Below are positions 51,699 to 60,999 of a stretch of DNA of 64,000 bases, piece after piece. Within the stretch, counting starts at the first letter, position 1. Every line of letters begins with the position of its first letter. This stretch comes from Ardenticatenaceae bacterium (GTDB taxonomy: Bacteria > Chloroflexota > Anaerolineae > Promineifilales > Promineifilaceae). The position numbers and the translations under genes are program-made. The notes under the pieces are model-generated. The model had not been told where the DNA came from and made no database searches. It worked only from the letters and a program-made list of their open reading frames with translations. The DNA lies in the NCBI GenBank assembly GCA_020634455.1, contig JACKBQ010000001.1, positions 558,001 through 622,000 on the forward strand, written 5' to 3'.

Positions 51699-53015
51699 AT
51701 GAGCAATGACGAAACAAACATGATGGAAGAGCTATTAGACCAGCACGATTACGAAGAACCACAAGTTGGTGATATTCGTAAAGGCATTATTGTGGCAGTG
51801 ACGCCTCAAGGTGTCATTATCGATCTCGGCTTGAAACGTGATGGTTTAGTCCCATCTTCTGACCTGAGCAAACTGGAATCAGACGAACGCGACGCCCTGA
51901 AAATCAATGATGAGGTTTCCGTTTACGTCACCAACACAGATGCGCCTGACAGCCTGTATGTTTCTATCCACCTGGCTCAACTTAACCAGGACTGGATTGA
52001 TGCGGAAGCATTAATGGAAAGTGGCGACATTATGGAAGGTGAGGTGATTGGTTATAACAAGGGTGGCGCGATTATTCCATTCGGCCGTTTGCGTGGGTTT
52101 GTTCCAGCTTCGCATCTCAGCGAGTTATCTCGCGGCCTGAACGACCGTCAGCGGCAACAAAAACTGGCCAAGCTGCGCGGCGAAAAAGTTCCGGTAAAAG
52201 TAATCGAAGTGGATCGCCGCCGCCGTCGTTTGGTCTTTTCTCAACGGGACGCCCAAAAAGAGTGGGAAGACAAGCGCAAGCAAGAGCTGCTAAAAGACCT
52301 GAAAGAAGGTGACACCATCACTGGTCGGATAAGTGGGCTACGTGATTTTGGCATCTTTGTTGATTTAGGCGGTGCAGATGGTCTGGTGCATATCTCGGAA
52401 TTAGCCTGGTACCGCATTAGCCACCCCCGTGAAGTTGTGAAGGTGGGGGATGAAATTGAAGTTTATGTCCTCAACATCAGTGAGGAATCCCAGCGGATCA
52501 GCCTGAGCCGCAAACGATTGCTAGAAAATCCATGGAGCACTGTGGAAAAGCGGTACAAAGAAAACCAATTGGTAGAAGGAACCATTACGCGCATTGTTGA
52601 TTACGGTGCATTTGCTGAAATTGAACCAGGGGTAGAAGGGCTACTTCATGTTTCCCAACTTTCCCGTAGCCAGGTGGAAAATGCGGGTGAAGTGGTAAAT
52701 GAAGGCGAAACTCATTTGCTGCGCATCGTGAGCATTGATTCTCAACGGCAGCGCATAGGTTTAAGCTTGCGGCAAGTAAGCGCTAGTGAGCAGATTGAAT
52801 GGATGGCTCTGCGGGAAGCTGAAGCTGAGGCGGAAGCTGGCAATCAAGAGGACGCTAACGACGAAGAAACGGCCGAACTTGATGAAACCGTAAGCAGCGA
52901 AGTTGTTGCCGAAGCAGATGAAATTGAAGATGAAGCCTCAGCAGAATCTGACGCCGACGGTGCTGCTGAATCTGAAGATAACGAAACTGAAACAGAAGAG
53001 GAAGAAGAAAGTTAA
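51699..53015 (+). CDS. rpsA: 30S ribosomal protein S1
   Basis: A 438-residue protein with four S1 RNA-binding domains (about 22-92, 108-178, 193-263 and 280-352), for example GDIRKGIIVAVTPQGVIIDL, GRISGLRDFGIFVDLGGADG then LVHISEL, and GTITRIVDYGAFAEIEPGVE. A strongly acidic tail (about 365-438, Glu/Asp/Ala) follows. Length is typical for four-domain S1 of Firmicutes/Chloroflexi type. AGAGAAG precedes the ATG. It lacks ACGGCCGT, as expected for a constrained, highly expressed gene. infA follows after 45 bases. Confidence 0.93.
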   Translation: MSNDETNMMEELLDQHDYEEPQVGDIRKGIIVAVTPQGVIIDLGLKRDGLVPSSDLSKLESDERDALKINDEVSVYVTNTDAPDSLYVSIHLAQLNQDWIDAEALMESGDIMEGEVIGYNKGGAIIPFGRLRGFVPASHLSELSRGLNDRQRQQKLAKLRGEKVPVKVIEVDRRRRRLVFSQRDAQKEWEDKRKQELLKDLKEGDTITGRISGLRDFGIFVDLGGADGLVHISELAWYRISHPREVVKVGDEIEVYVLNISEESQRISLSRKRLLENPWSTVEKRYKENQLVEGTITRIVDYGAFAEIEPGVEGLLHVSQLSRSQVENAGEVVNEGETHLLRIVSIDSQRQRIGLSLRQVSASEQIEWMALREAEAEAEAGNQEDANDEETAELDETVSSEVVAEADEIEDEASAESDADGAAESEDNETETEEEEES

Positions 53016-53060
53016 CCATAAAACTGGTTAACACCCATCAGTTCTGAGAGAAGGAAATTT

Positions 53061-53294
53061 ATGGCTAAAGACGATAAACTGGAAGTAGAAGGAACAGTCA
53101 CCGAACTGCTCCCCAACACGCAATTCACGGTTGAACTGGACAACGGGCACAAAGTATTGGCCTATTTGTCAGGCAGAATGCGCAAATATTACATTCGCAT
53201 TTTGCTGGGAGACCGCGTAAGGGTGGAGATGACTCCGTACGATCTGGAACGAGGGCGGATTACCTATCGGTACCACCGCAATAAAGCGCGTTAA
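53061..53294 (+). CDS. infA: Translation initiation factor IF-1
   Basis: A 77-residue single OB-fold protein: MAKDDKLEVEGTVTELLPNT, ELDNGHKVLAYLSGRMRKYY, LGDRVRVEMTPYDLERGRIT. It binds the ribosomal A site during initiation. AGAAGGA lies ahead of the ATG. A terminator follows. The pairing with rpsA is consistent with translation functions in one transcript. Confidence 0.95.
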   Translation: MAKDDKLEVEGTVTELLPNTQFTVELDNGHKVLAYLSGRMRKYYIRILLGDRVRVEMTPYDLERGRITYRYHRNKAR

Positions 53295-53328
53295 GCACCT
53301 ACTTGCAGCGTCATATTTAATAACCTTG

Positions 53329-53356
53329 AACGCCTCAGCCCTGCTGGGGCGTTTTT
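53329..53356 (+). terminator. Terminator between infA and prmA
   Basis: AACGCC-T-CAGC (53329-53339) pairs with GCTG-G-GGCGTT (53343-53353), then TTT. It overlaps the prmA stop codon and may serve both convergent units. Confidence 0.85.
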
Positions 53357-54281
53357 AGGTTGGGGCGACAACCAGGCAAACCCAATCTTTCACCTGTATT
53401 TTTTCAAGAATATGGCCACCCGCGGTAGAAACGGCCGTTTCCACCACCCCCAATTGCTCCTCAATAATGCCACTCAAAATGAGCTTGCCATTTGGCGCAA
53501 CATATTCCATCAATTGATCATTATCTAACATGGACACAATCACGTGCGCCAAAATGTTGACCACCACAATATCCCACTGTGACAACGGCACGTCGCTTAA
53601 AATGGCCTGGTGCGTTTGGATACTTTCTATGCCATTTTGGGCGGCGTTGCTTTGCGTAGTTTCCACCGCTAACCGATCATTGTCGAAGGCACGTACCGGC
53701 CCTGCCCCTAACTTTACGGCCGCAATGGCCAAAATGCCGGAGCCTGTACCCACATCCAGCACGGAGTTGCCTGGCTGAACTGTTTGCTCCAGCGCCTGCA
53801 AACACATTTGCGTGGTTGGGTGCAGTCCGGTGCCAAAAGCCATGCCCGGATCAAGCACCAGCACAATGTCTTCCGGCTGAGCAAAATCGCCTTCATCATT
53901 ACGGCCGTCTTCCACCCAGCTGGGTTGAATCCACACCCTATTGCCTATGCGAAACGGATGATAGTGCGCTTTCCAGGCATTGGCCCAATCTTCATCCTTT
54001 AGCTTACGGAATGTAGGCGGGGGAATTGGGTACAAACGCCCCATGTGGTACAAAATTTCTTCGATGCGTCGGCGCAACTGTGGTGTATCTTCATCTTCTG
54101 GAACGTAGATTTTGACGGTAACGGCCGTTTCCAAAGCGTCATGCACCGGATTCGTTTCATCACCCAGCTGCTCCAGCACCACACCATCGTTGTAGGCAAA
54201 CGGCCGTAACGCTTCCGCTACCGCCTCAGCCCCTTCCCCATCCGTCAAAACATTGACTTCCAGCCAGTAAGAATTACTCAT
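53355..54281 (-). CDS. prmA: Ribosomal protein L11 methyltransferase
   Basis: A 308-residue SAM-dependent methyltransferase: N-terminal L11-binding domain (SNSYWLEVNVLTDGEGAEAV), then MAFGTGLHPTTQMCL, the SAM motif SVLDVGTGSGILAIAAVKLG, and DIVVVNILAHVIV with the N-(I/L)-L-A signature of PrmA. It starts four bases after dnaJ ends, so it is the last gene of the heat-shock operon. Confidence 0.93.
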   Translation of the reverse strand: MSNSYWLEVNVLTDGEGAEAVAEALRPFAYNDGVVLEQLGDETNPVHDALETAVTVKIYVPEDEDTPQLRRRIEEILYHMGRLYPIPPPTFRKLKDEDWANAWKAHYHPFRIGNRVWIQPSWVEDGRNDEGDFAQPEDIVLVLDPGMAFGTGLHPTTQMCLQALEQTVQPGNSVLDVGTGSGILAIAAVKLGAGPVRAFDNDRLAVETTQSNAAQNGIESIQTHQAILSDVPLSQWDIVVVNILAHVIVSMLDNDQLMEYVAPNGKLILSGIIEEQLGVVETAVSTAGGHILEKIQVKDWVCLVVAPT

Positions 54282-54285
54282 TTAG

Positions 54286-55434
54286 TTAAAATCCCAGCGC
54301 ATTACGCAGTTGATCCCAGATGCCCCGGTCGCCACGCGGCACCACTTCCTTGCCCAGCGTGCGCGAAAGTTCCTGGAACAACTCTTTTTGCTCATCAGTT
54401 AGTTTGGTCGGCACGGCCACCTGAATCAGTACATGCTGATCGCCCCGCCCCATCGGGGCACCGCGTCCAGAACGATCCAGTCGCGGCACCCCCTTGCTGC
54501 GCAAGCGAAACACCTTGCCTGGCTGCGTACCTGCCGGAATATCCAAAGGCTCATCACCATCCAGCGTAGGTACCATGATGCTATCGCCCAACGCTGCCTG
54601 CGCCACGTTGATGTGTAAATCGAGATAAATGTCTTCGCCACGCCGCTTGAAAAACTCGTGCGGCTTCACGTCTATTACCACAAATAAGTTTCCGGGCGGG
54701 CCGCCATCCTGTCCAGGAGCACCTTCACCCGTCAGGCGAATTTGGGTATCGCTGTCCACACCCGGCGGCACCTTGACCTTCAGCTTGCGCACTTCCATCA
54801 CCTGCTTCTGGCCACGGCAATTTTCGCACGGCTCAGGAATTAGCTCACCCGTGCCCTGGCAAGTCGAGCAAGTGGTTACATTCACAAACGAACCCAGGAT
54901 AGATTGCTGCACGCGCCGAACCTCGCCAGACCCGTTACAAGTTATACATGAAATGGGCTTGCTGCCCGGCTTCGCGCCGCTGCCATGACACACCGAACAC
55001 ATTTCAGGACGGCGAATCTCGACCTCTTTATCCGCACCAAACACGGCTTCCTCAAACGAGATGGCCAGATCAGCGCGCAAATCAGCTCCGCGCCGAGGGC
55101 CGCGCCGCCGCCGCCGATTACCACCAAAGCCAACGTTGAACAGCTCTTCAAAGATGTCGCTGATATTGCCAAAGCCGCCTTCATACCCACCAAAGCCCCC
55201 AGCACCATTTTCGACACCAGCATGGCCATACGTATCGTACATATTCCGCTTTTGCTCATCAGAAAGCACTTCGTAGGCACGCTGTACTTCTTTGAACTTG
55301 TCCTCAGCGCCGTCCTCTTTGTTGACGTCTGGATGAAATTTTCGCGCTAATTTTCGGTACGCTTTTTTGATATCATCTTTAGACGCACCACGAGCAACGC
55401 CCAGTACGTCATAAAAATCTCGTTGTGTAGCCAT
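54286..55434 (-). CDS. dnaJ: Chaperone protein DnaJ
   Basis: A 382-residue class I J-protein: J domain with HPD (RKFHPDVNKED), Gly/Phe-rich region (NGAGGFGGYEGGFGN), four zinc repeats CSVCHGSG, CITCNGSG, CSTCQGTG and CENCRGQK, and the C-terminal substrate-binding domain. The fourth repeat ends in QK rather than SG, a mild deviation. It stimulates the DnaK ATPase. Lies 100 bases after dnaK, separated by a 12-bp-arm inverted repeat. Confidence 0.96.
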   Translation of the reverse strand: MATQRDFYDVLGVARGASKDDIKKAYRKLARKFHPDVNKEDGAEDKFKEVQRAYEVLSDEQKRNMYDTYGHAGVENGAGGFGGYEGGFGNISDIFEELFNVGFGGNRRRRRGPRRGADLRADLAISFEEAVFGADKEVEIRRPEMCSVCHGSGAKPGSKPISCITCNGSGEVRRVQQSILGSFVNVTTCSTCQGTGELIPEPCENCRGQKQVMEVRKLKVKVPPGVDSDTQIRLTGEGAPGQDGGPPGNLFVVIDVKPHEFFKRRGEDIYLDLHINVAQAALGDSIMVPTLDGDEPLDIPAGTQPGKVFRLRSKGVPRLDRSGRGAPMGRGDQHVLIQVAVPTKLTDEQKELFQELSRTLGKEVVPRGDRGIWDQLRNALGF

Positions 55435-55461
55435 ACCTATCCTTGTTTGCTAAAAAATCAA

Positions 55462-55505
55462 AGATTTCGCAGACGCTCCCGAAGCCGGATTCATCTGCGA
55501 AATCT
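55462..55505. repeat. Inverted repeat between dnaK and dnaJ, 12-bp arms
   Basis: AGATTTCGCAGA (55462-55473) and TCTGCGAAATCT (55494-55505). No T run; likely an intra-operon processing or stability hairpin. Confidence 0.85.
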
Positions 55506-55534
55506 GTTGTCATTCTTAAATTCTCAAAGGCTGT

Positions 55535-57445
55535 TTAGGCGTCGCTAAACTCGCCTTCAATCACATCTTCATCATCAGCAGCATTGTTGCCAGCAGGGCC
55601 ACCGTTGGCGGAAGGGTCAGCCGCCCCGGGCTGACCTTGCTGCTGGTACATAGCTGCGCCAGCTTCATTGAGCACATTTTGCAAATTGGTAACGGCCGTT
55701 TCCAAATCATCGGCACTGCCACCACCCTGCAACATCTCCTTCACCGCATCTACCTGGCTCTGAATCGCTGCCTTGGAAGCCTCAGGAATTTGAGCGCCGT
55801 TATCAGTCAGGAACTTCTCGGCAGAGTAAACAGCCGAATCTGCTTTATTCCGCGCCTCAACCTGCTTGCGCCGTTCCTCATCCTCACTTGCATGAGATTC
55901 AGCATCCTGCACCATGCGCTCAATTTCCGTGTCTGACAAACCGCTGGACGGGATAATTTGCATCGCCTGCTGCTTGCCGGTCGCCTTGTCAGCGGCCGTT
56001 ACGTTCAAAATACCGTCCGCATTAATGTCAAAGGTCACCTCAATCTGCGGCACACCACGCGGTGCCGGGGGAATGCCATCCAAAATGAACTTGCCCAGGC
56101 TCTTGTTGTCCGCCGCCATCTGCCGCTCACCCTGCGTCACGTGGATTTCCACCTGCGTCTGGCTATCGGAAGCGGTCGAAAACACCTGGCTTTTCTTGGT
56201 GGGAATCGTCGTATTGCGCTCAATGAGCGGCGTTGCCACACCACCCAGCGTTTCAATACTCAACGTCAACGGCGTCACGTCCAGCAGCAGCACATCCTTC
56301 ACCTCGCCACCCAAAACGCCAGCTTGAATCGCCGCGCCAATGCCCACAACCTCATCAGGATTCACGCCCTTGTGCGGTTCTTTGCCAAAGAATTGGCGCA
56401 CTGCTTCTTGAATAGCAGGCACGCGAGTCATACCACCCACCAACACAACCTGCGTAATATCACCCTTAGAAACCCCAGCATCCTTCAACGCCTGACGGCA
56501 CGGCTCAATGGAGCGCCTCACCAGTTCATCGGTTAACTGCTCAAATTTGGCACGGGACAGCGTAAGGTTCAAATGTTTGGGGCCAGCAGCATCAGCAGTA
56601 ATGTAGGGCAGGTTCAACTCGGTCTGCATGGTGGTGGAAAGCTCAATTTTGGCTTTTTCGGCCGCTTCACGCAGGCGCTGCAACGCTTGGCGGTCCTCGC
56701 GCAAATCAATACCCTGATCCATCTTGAACTGCTCGGCGGCCCAATCAATAATTTTTTGGTCAAAGTCGTCGCCACCCAAGAAGGTATCGCCGTTGGTGGA
56801 TTTCACCTCAAACACGCCATCGCCCACTTCCAAAATAGAAATGTCGAATGTACCGCCACCCAGGTCATAGACGGCAATCAGTTCATCGGCGTCGTTGCCC
56901 AGGCCATAAGCCAGGGAAGAGGCGGTCGGTTCGTTTACAATTCGTAACACTTCCAGCCCAGCAATTTTGCCTGCGTCTTTGGTGGCCTGGCGCTGACTGT
57001 CGTTAAAGTAAGCGGGCACAGTAATAACCGCCTGCGTGACCGGCTGACCCAAGTATGCTTCGGCATCTGCTTTAATTTTCTGCAAAATCATCGCTGAAAC
57101 TTCCGGTGGGGAATATTCGCGGTCGCTCATCACCACGCGCACGTCGCCGTTTGGGGCTTTGCGCACTTCATACGGCGCATATCTGAGCGCCTTCTGCACT
57201 ACAGGATCATCATATTTGCGACCCATGAACCGCTTGACGGAAAACACGGTGTTCAGCGGGTTGATAACAGCCTGACGCTTGGCCACCTGGCCTACAAGGC
57301 GCTCGCCCGTCTTGGTGTTCATCGCCACGATAGAGGGGAAGGTACGGCCGCCTTCTGAGCTAGAGATGACGACTGGTTCGCCACCTTCCATAACTGCCGC
57401 AACAGAGTTTGTGGTTCCTAAATCAATACCAATTATTTTGCCCAT
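55535..57445 (-). CDS. dnaK: Chaperone protein DnaK (Hsp70)
   Basis: A 636-residue Hsp70. ATPase domain: GIDLGTTNSVAAVMEGGEPV at the start, IAVYDLGGGTFDISILEVGD, VLVGGMTRVPAIQEAV. Substrate-binding domain: LLLDVTPLTLSIETLGG. The tail is Gln/Gly/Ala-rich and ends in DDEDVIEGEFSDA, typical of DnaK. In order grpE-dnaK-dnaJ it works with both neighbours. Confidence 0.97.
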   Translation of the reverse strand: MGKIIGIDLGTTNSVAAVMEGGEPVVISSSEGGRTFPSIVAMNTKTGERLVGQVAKRQAVINPLNTVFSVKRFMGRKYDDPVVQKALRYAPYEVRKAPNGDVRVVMSDREYSPPEVSAMILQKIKADAEAYLGQPVTQAVITVPAYFNDSQRQATKDAGKIAGLEVLRIVNEPTASSLAYGLGNDADELIAVYDLGGGTFDISILEVGDGVFEVKSTNGDTFLGGDDFDQKIIDWAAEQFKMDQGIDLREDRQALQRLREAAEKAKIELSTTMQTELNLPYITADAAGPKHLNLTLSRAKFEQLTDELVRRSIEPCRQALKDAGVSKGDITQVVLVGGMTRVPAIQEAVRQFFGKEPHKGVNPDEVVGIGAAIQAGVLGGEVKDVLLLDVTPLTLSIETLGGVATPLIERNTTIPTKKSQVFSTASDSQTQVEIHVTQGERQMAADNKSLGKFILDGIPPAPRGVPQIEVTFDINADGILNVTAADKATGKQQAMQIIPSSGLSDTEIERMVQDAESHASEDEERRKQVEARNKADSAVYSAEKFLTDNGAQIPEASKAAIQSQVDAVKEMLQGGGSADDLETAVTNLQNVLNEAGAAMYQQQGQPGAADPSANGGPAGNNAADDEDVIEGEFSDA

Positions 57446-57468
57446 TTTAATATTCCTTGTGTTTCACG

Positions 57469-57503
57469 AAGAAGTTCAACTTTTAAGAAAAGTTGAACTT
57501 CTT
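57469..57503. repeat. Inverted repeat between grpE and dnaK, 16-bp arms
   Basis: AAGAAGTTCAACTTTT and AAAAGTTGAACTTCTT around three bases. A very stable hairpin 23 bases before the dnaK start; could insulate grpE from dnaK mRNA levels. Confidence 0.9.
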
Positions 57504-57509
57504 GCAATT

Positions 57510-58070
57510 TTATGCAGCTACGACAACGAGAGACGGCCGTATCACACGATCACCAATTTTGTATCCAGTTTGCAACACACGACACACCGCCCCGCTCTCA
57601 AACTCATCGCTGGGTTCCTGGGTAATCGCCTCATGCAAATTTGGGTCGAATGGCTCCCCGATGGCCTCAATGGCCGTGACGTTAAAATTGTCCAAAGTAG
57701 ACACAAGCTTACGCTGCACCAACTGAATCCCCTCTAACCAGTTATTGTCCTTGATTTCTTCGGGCAGATTCTCCATAGCCCGCTCAAAATCATCCACAAT
57801 AGGCAGCAGCTTGCCGATGACGCTGGCCGTGGCGTTGGTGTAGGTTTCCAAACGCTGTTTTTCCATCCGCTTACGAGCGTTGGCAAACTCCGCCTGGCTA
57901 CGCAACCAACGGTCCTTGTAATCTTCAGCTTCTGCCTGTGCCGCAGCTAGCTGTTCTTCAATCGTTGGGGGGGCAGATGCTTCAGCTTCAGACGCTTCCT
58001 GACCATTTACGGCCGTTTCCACTTCAAGAACATCTTCCTGAATCTCTTCCGCCATTTTTTCTTCGCTCAC
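57510..58070 (-). CDS. grpE: Nucleotide exchange factor GrpE
   Basis: A 186-residue protein: acidic N-terminus, long coiled coil (about 38-90, ARKRMEKQRLETYTNATASV), and the beta-wing domain with FDPNLHEAITQEPSDEFESG, TGYKIGDRVIRPSLVVV. It releases ADP from DnaK. GTG start at 58070 with GAGGTG about eight bases upstream. It starts 13 bases after hrcA ends. Confidence 0.95.
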   Translation of the reverse strand: MSEEKMAEEIQEDVLEVETAVNGQEASEAEASAPPTIEEQLAAAQAEAEDYKDRWLRSQAEFANARKRMEKQRLETYTNATASVIGKLLPIVDDFERAMENLPEEIKDNNWLEGIQLVQRKLVSTLDNFNVTAIEAIGEPFDPNLHEAITQEPSDEFESGAVCRVLQTGYKIGDRVIRPSLVVVAA

Positions 58071-58083
58071 TAATCTTCACCTC

Positions 58084-59124
58084 TCAAACAGAATCTTTTC
58101 GTTCTGGTTCTTCCAAATAATAGTCGTAGACAAAGCCACTCATAAGATTGGCGACATATTGCACTGCGGCTACGTTACGGCCGTATGACATTCGCGTCGG
58201 CCCAATCACGGCCACCGTGCCGCTAAACTGGTCAGCCACGCCATATCGGGACAAAATAATCGAGCAATCTTTTAATTCCTCCCAACGGCCGTCACCGCCA
58301 ATTACCACCTGCACCCCATCCTGCGACGTTTGCGTCTCCGCCAGCACGTTGGCCAGCAGCGTCCGCTCTTCCAACACCCGCACCGCCTGCCGCGTTGCCG
58401 CATCATCCACAATATTCATCAAACCATCCCGGTAAATATCAGAAATAGTTCGCGTGTCTGAGCGGCGCAGCACGTCCAGCGTCAGTTTGGCCACATCCGA
58501 TTCCAACTCATCTAAATGATGGCCCAAGCGTATGACCGCCTCATCGTAGCTGGCATCTACCAGCAAGACGTTCATCCGGTCCGCTACCGCACTCAGCCGC
58601 GCCTGGGAGATTGGCTCCGCCAGCGTCAACATCTGCTGCTTCACCTCGCCGCCGTACAAAACCAAAATCATGAGCACCAAACGGCCTTGGGTGGAAATAA
58701 GCTGCAAATGTTTAAACCGATTGGAGCGCGGGCGGGGCGCAGTCACAAAACTGGCTCCCAGCGAAGTGCGAGCCAAAATAGCCGCGGCTAACTGCATCCA
58801 CTGCTCCAAATCCAGCCGCGCCTGGTGGAACTGGTGCCGAATCATTTGCTGCTCATGCATCGGTAGCCGAAATTCACCCAGCAGCTTCTGCACGAAATAA
58901 CGGTACCCTACCTCGGTGGGAATGCGCCCGGCAGAGGTGTGCAGCTGCACCAAATAACCCATCTCGTCCAGTGCAGCCAGTTCATTACGAACGGTAGCCG
59001 AACTCACATCCAAATCATATTGATCTACCAGAGTTTTAGAGCCAACCGGCTGGCCCGTCTCAACGTAGGTGCGTACCACGAGGCCCAAAATTTTCTCTTG
59101 TCGGTCTGTTAGCGTTTCAAACAT
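58084..59124 (-). CDS. hrcA: Heat-inducible transcription repressor HrcA
   Basis: A 346-residue repressor with winged helix ETLTDRQEKILGLVVRTYVE and SATVRNELAALDEMGYLVQL, followed by the GAF-like and dimerisation parts (ending GPTRMSYGRNVAAVQYVANL). It binds the CIRCE operator found 77 bases upstream of its own gene, so the operon is autoregulated and induced by heat through GroE-dependent HrcA activity, as known in other bacteria. Confidence 0.95.
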   Translation of the reverse strand: MFETLTDRQEKILGLVVRTYVETGQPVGSKTLVDQYDLDVSSATVRNELAALDEMGYLVQLHTSAGRIPTEVGYRYFVQKLLGEFRLPMHEQQMIRHQFHQARLDLEQWMQLAAAILARTSLGASFVTAPRPRSNRFKHLQLISTQGRLVLMILVLYGGEVKQQMLTLAEPISQARLSAVADRMNVLLVDASYDEAVIRLGHHLDELESDVAKLTLDVLRRSDTRTISDIYRDGLMNIVDDAATRQAVRVLEERTLLANVLAETQTSQDGVQVVIGGDGRWEELKDCSIILSRYGVADQFSGTVAVIGPTRMSYGRNVAAVQYVANLMSGFVYDYYLEEPERKDSV

Positions 59125-59142
59125 CTTGTGCCTTGACGGACA

Positions 59143-59181
59143 ATGAGACTAGTGATGCTCCTCGCAAACGCTAGTCTCATT
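59143..59181 (-). repeat. Leader hairpin of the hrcA operon
   Basis: AATGAGACTAG (minus strand) and CTAGTCTCATT form perfect 11-bp arms in the 5' untranslated region, between CIRCE and the hrcA ribosome site. Confidence 0.8.
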
Positions 59182-59200
59182 TTGGTTTCTGTTATTCGTG

Positions 59201-59227
59201 CTAGCACTCTCGTATTTAGAGTGCTAA
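59201..59227. promoter_or_regulatory. CIRCE operator
   Basis: CTAGCACTC-N9-GAGTGCTAA, one base away from the consensus TTAGCACTC-N9-GAGTGCTAA. Located just downstream of the predicted transcription start of the hrcA operon. Confidence 0.97.
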
Positions 59228-59242
59228 AGGGGTGCTTCAAAT

Positions 59243-59271
59243 ATCATAACATGCCGCCAAAGGAGCGTCAA
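59243..59271 (-). promoter_or_regulatory. Promoter of the hrcA-grpE-dnaK-dnaJ-prmA operon
   Basis: On the minus strand TTGACG (59271-59266), 17 bases, TATGAT (59248-59243). CIRCE follows at about +10 to +35. Confidence 0.8.
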
Positions 59272-59303
59272 ATAAGAACAATGTTAGATCAGGGAAGAGA
59301 GTG

Positions 59304-60788
59304 CTAATCTTGAGAGGTGGCGGAGGAGGTTTCGGACGGCCGTATTTCTTGCAAAGCTTCAGGCAACGGTTCCTTCCGACTTTTACGTTCAACAATTTGC
59401 CAGACAGTGCGCAAAATAATCTTGATGTCTAGCAAAATAGACCAGTTTTCCATGTACCACAAATCGTACTTCGTGCGTTCGGCAATGGAGGTATCGCCGC
59501 GCAGCCCGTTAACCTGCGCCCAACCCGTCATGCCGCCCTTTTCCTGATGCCGATCCATGTAGCGCGGCACGGTCTCACGAAATTGTTCCACGTAATGCGC
59601 CTGTTCCGGGCGTGGCCCCACCATGCTCATTTCGCCAATCAACACGTTGATCAGGTTCGGCAACTCATCCGCTTCGATTTTGCGAATAAAAGTACCCAAT
59701 TTTGTTTGGCGCGGATCGTTGTCTGTGGTCCAACCAGGGCCGGCGCTCTCCGCATCACGGCGCATGGAGCGAAACTTAATCATGCGAAAAGGCTTGGCAT
59801 CTAACCCCATCCGCTCCTGTACAAAAAAGACGGGGCCAGGCGATTCGAGCTTAATGGCTATCGCAATCAACAGCATCAGCGGGGATAGAAAAACCAGGCC
59901 AATGGCCGCCCCCAGCATATCCATTAGCCGCTTGAAGATGAGCAGATAACCGCGCAGTGCATAATCGCGTACCGAAAGCAGGGGCAAGCCGCCAAGTTCA
60001 TCAATGCTGGCCTGTGACGTTACAAATTGGAAAACATCGGGGAAAATTTTGATGGAAACGCGGCCCCGTTCACAGTAAGATATGACGCGCACCGTCTCCC
60101 GATGCCCTTTTTCTGGCATGGCAATAATGACTTCATCCAGTCCAAGCGTCTCGATCAGTTCTGGCAAATCTTCAGGCGTGCCTAGCAGCGGCACCCCACC
60201 GACGGTACTACCCGGTTCGGCACCATTGACCACGCCCAACAGTTCGTACCCAAGATAGGGGGAGCGCAAAATTCGTTGTACGACAACTTGGGCCATGTCC
60301 CCTGTTCCTACAACAATAACGCGATCTTTGCCCCAGCCACGATTGCGCAAAGCGGAGCGCATCAGTTGGTGCGCCAGACGCCCCAACACCAGCAGCAGGA
60401 TGGTGAGCACCCAGGCATAAATGATCATCGCACGGGGATAGTCGAGGATCAGCCGATCATTTTTGAATAAAAAGGTGGAAATGGCCACAGCGACCAAAGT
60501 CCCAATGGAAACGGCCGCAAATACATAATAAAATTGGTCAACGCGGGAAACTGCACGGGGAATGTAGTACAGTCGGTAGAAAAACAGGGAAACAACTACC
60601 GAAACAACCTGCACCACCAGCAGGCCGGTGTAAGCGGATAATGGCACATTCACAGCCAGCGGCTCCGGCCAATCAATGGTGGCGCGTAGCTGGTACGCCA
60701 ACACAAAAGAGATAGCCACCAGGGAAGCATCCAGAATGACTAGAGAGACTGTGTAAATCGTGCGAATCCGCTGGGTAGACATGTCCAT
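59304..60788 (-). CDS. Polyprenyl-phosphate sugar-1-phosphate transferase (WcaJ/WbaP type)
   Basis: A 494-residue membrane enzyme starting exopolysaccharide or glycan assembly by moving a sugar-1-phosphate onto undecaprenyl phosphate. Four N-terminal helices (about 10-130), a nucleotide-binding-like domain (VIVVGTGDMAQVVVQRIL), one helix near 285-310 and the catalytic domain: FFVQERMGLDAKPFRMIKFR, KLGTFIRKIEADELPNLINV, GPRPEQAHYVEQF, KGGMTGWAQVNGLRGDTSI, WSILLDIKIILRTV. No other polysaccharide genes are adjacent. A lone CIRCE half-site overlaps its end. Confidence 0.93.
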   Translation of the reverse strand: MDMSTQRIRTIYTVSLVILDASLVAISFVLAYQLRATIDWPEPLAVNVPLSAYTGLLVVQVVSVVVSLFFYRLYYIPRAVSRVDQFYYVFAAVSIGTLVAVAISTFLFKNDRLILDYPRAMIIYAWVLTILLLVLGRLAHQLMRSALRNRGWGKDRVIVVGTGDMAQVVVQRILRSPYLGYELLGVVNGAEPGSTVGGVPLLGTPEDLPELIETLGLDEVIIAMPEKGHRETVRVISYCERGRVSIKIFPDVFQFVTSQASIDELGGLPLLSVRDYALRGYLLIFKRLMDMLGAAIGLVFLSPLMLLIAIAIKLESPGPVFFVQERMGLDAKPFRMIKFRSMRRDAESAGPGWTTDNDPRQTKLGTFIRKIEADELPNLINVLIGEMSMVGPRPEQAHYVEQFRETVPRYMDRHQEKGGMTGWAQVNGLRGDTSIAERTKYDLWYMENWSILLDIKIILRTVWQIVERKSRKEPLPEALQEIRPSETSSATSQD

Positions 60789-60999
60789 ATTGTATCAAAC
60801 AGGCAGGCGGCAACCAACCGTAGAGGCAACGGCCGTTCGCCGTTCAGGCAGTGTTAAACCTACGTCAATAGAAAGTTAACATTTGATCTTATAATAGGTG
60901 ATAAGGTGACCAGATGATGGAGTGACAAGGTGAAGTTCCGCTTCCCGGCACCTGTCTAATTTGGTACTCGATCAACAAACTCAATCTTGGAGCATTTTT
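60789..60999. other. Divergent spacer with GGTGA-word reiteration
   Basis: Contains one ACGGCCGT copy and a low-complexity stretch near 60897-60942 made of GGTGATAAGG, GGTGACC and GTGACAAGG words without an inverted partner. TATAAT occurs at 60890-60895 but lacks a good -35 box. Confidence 0.5.
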
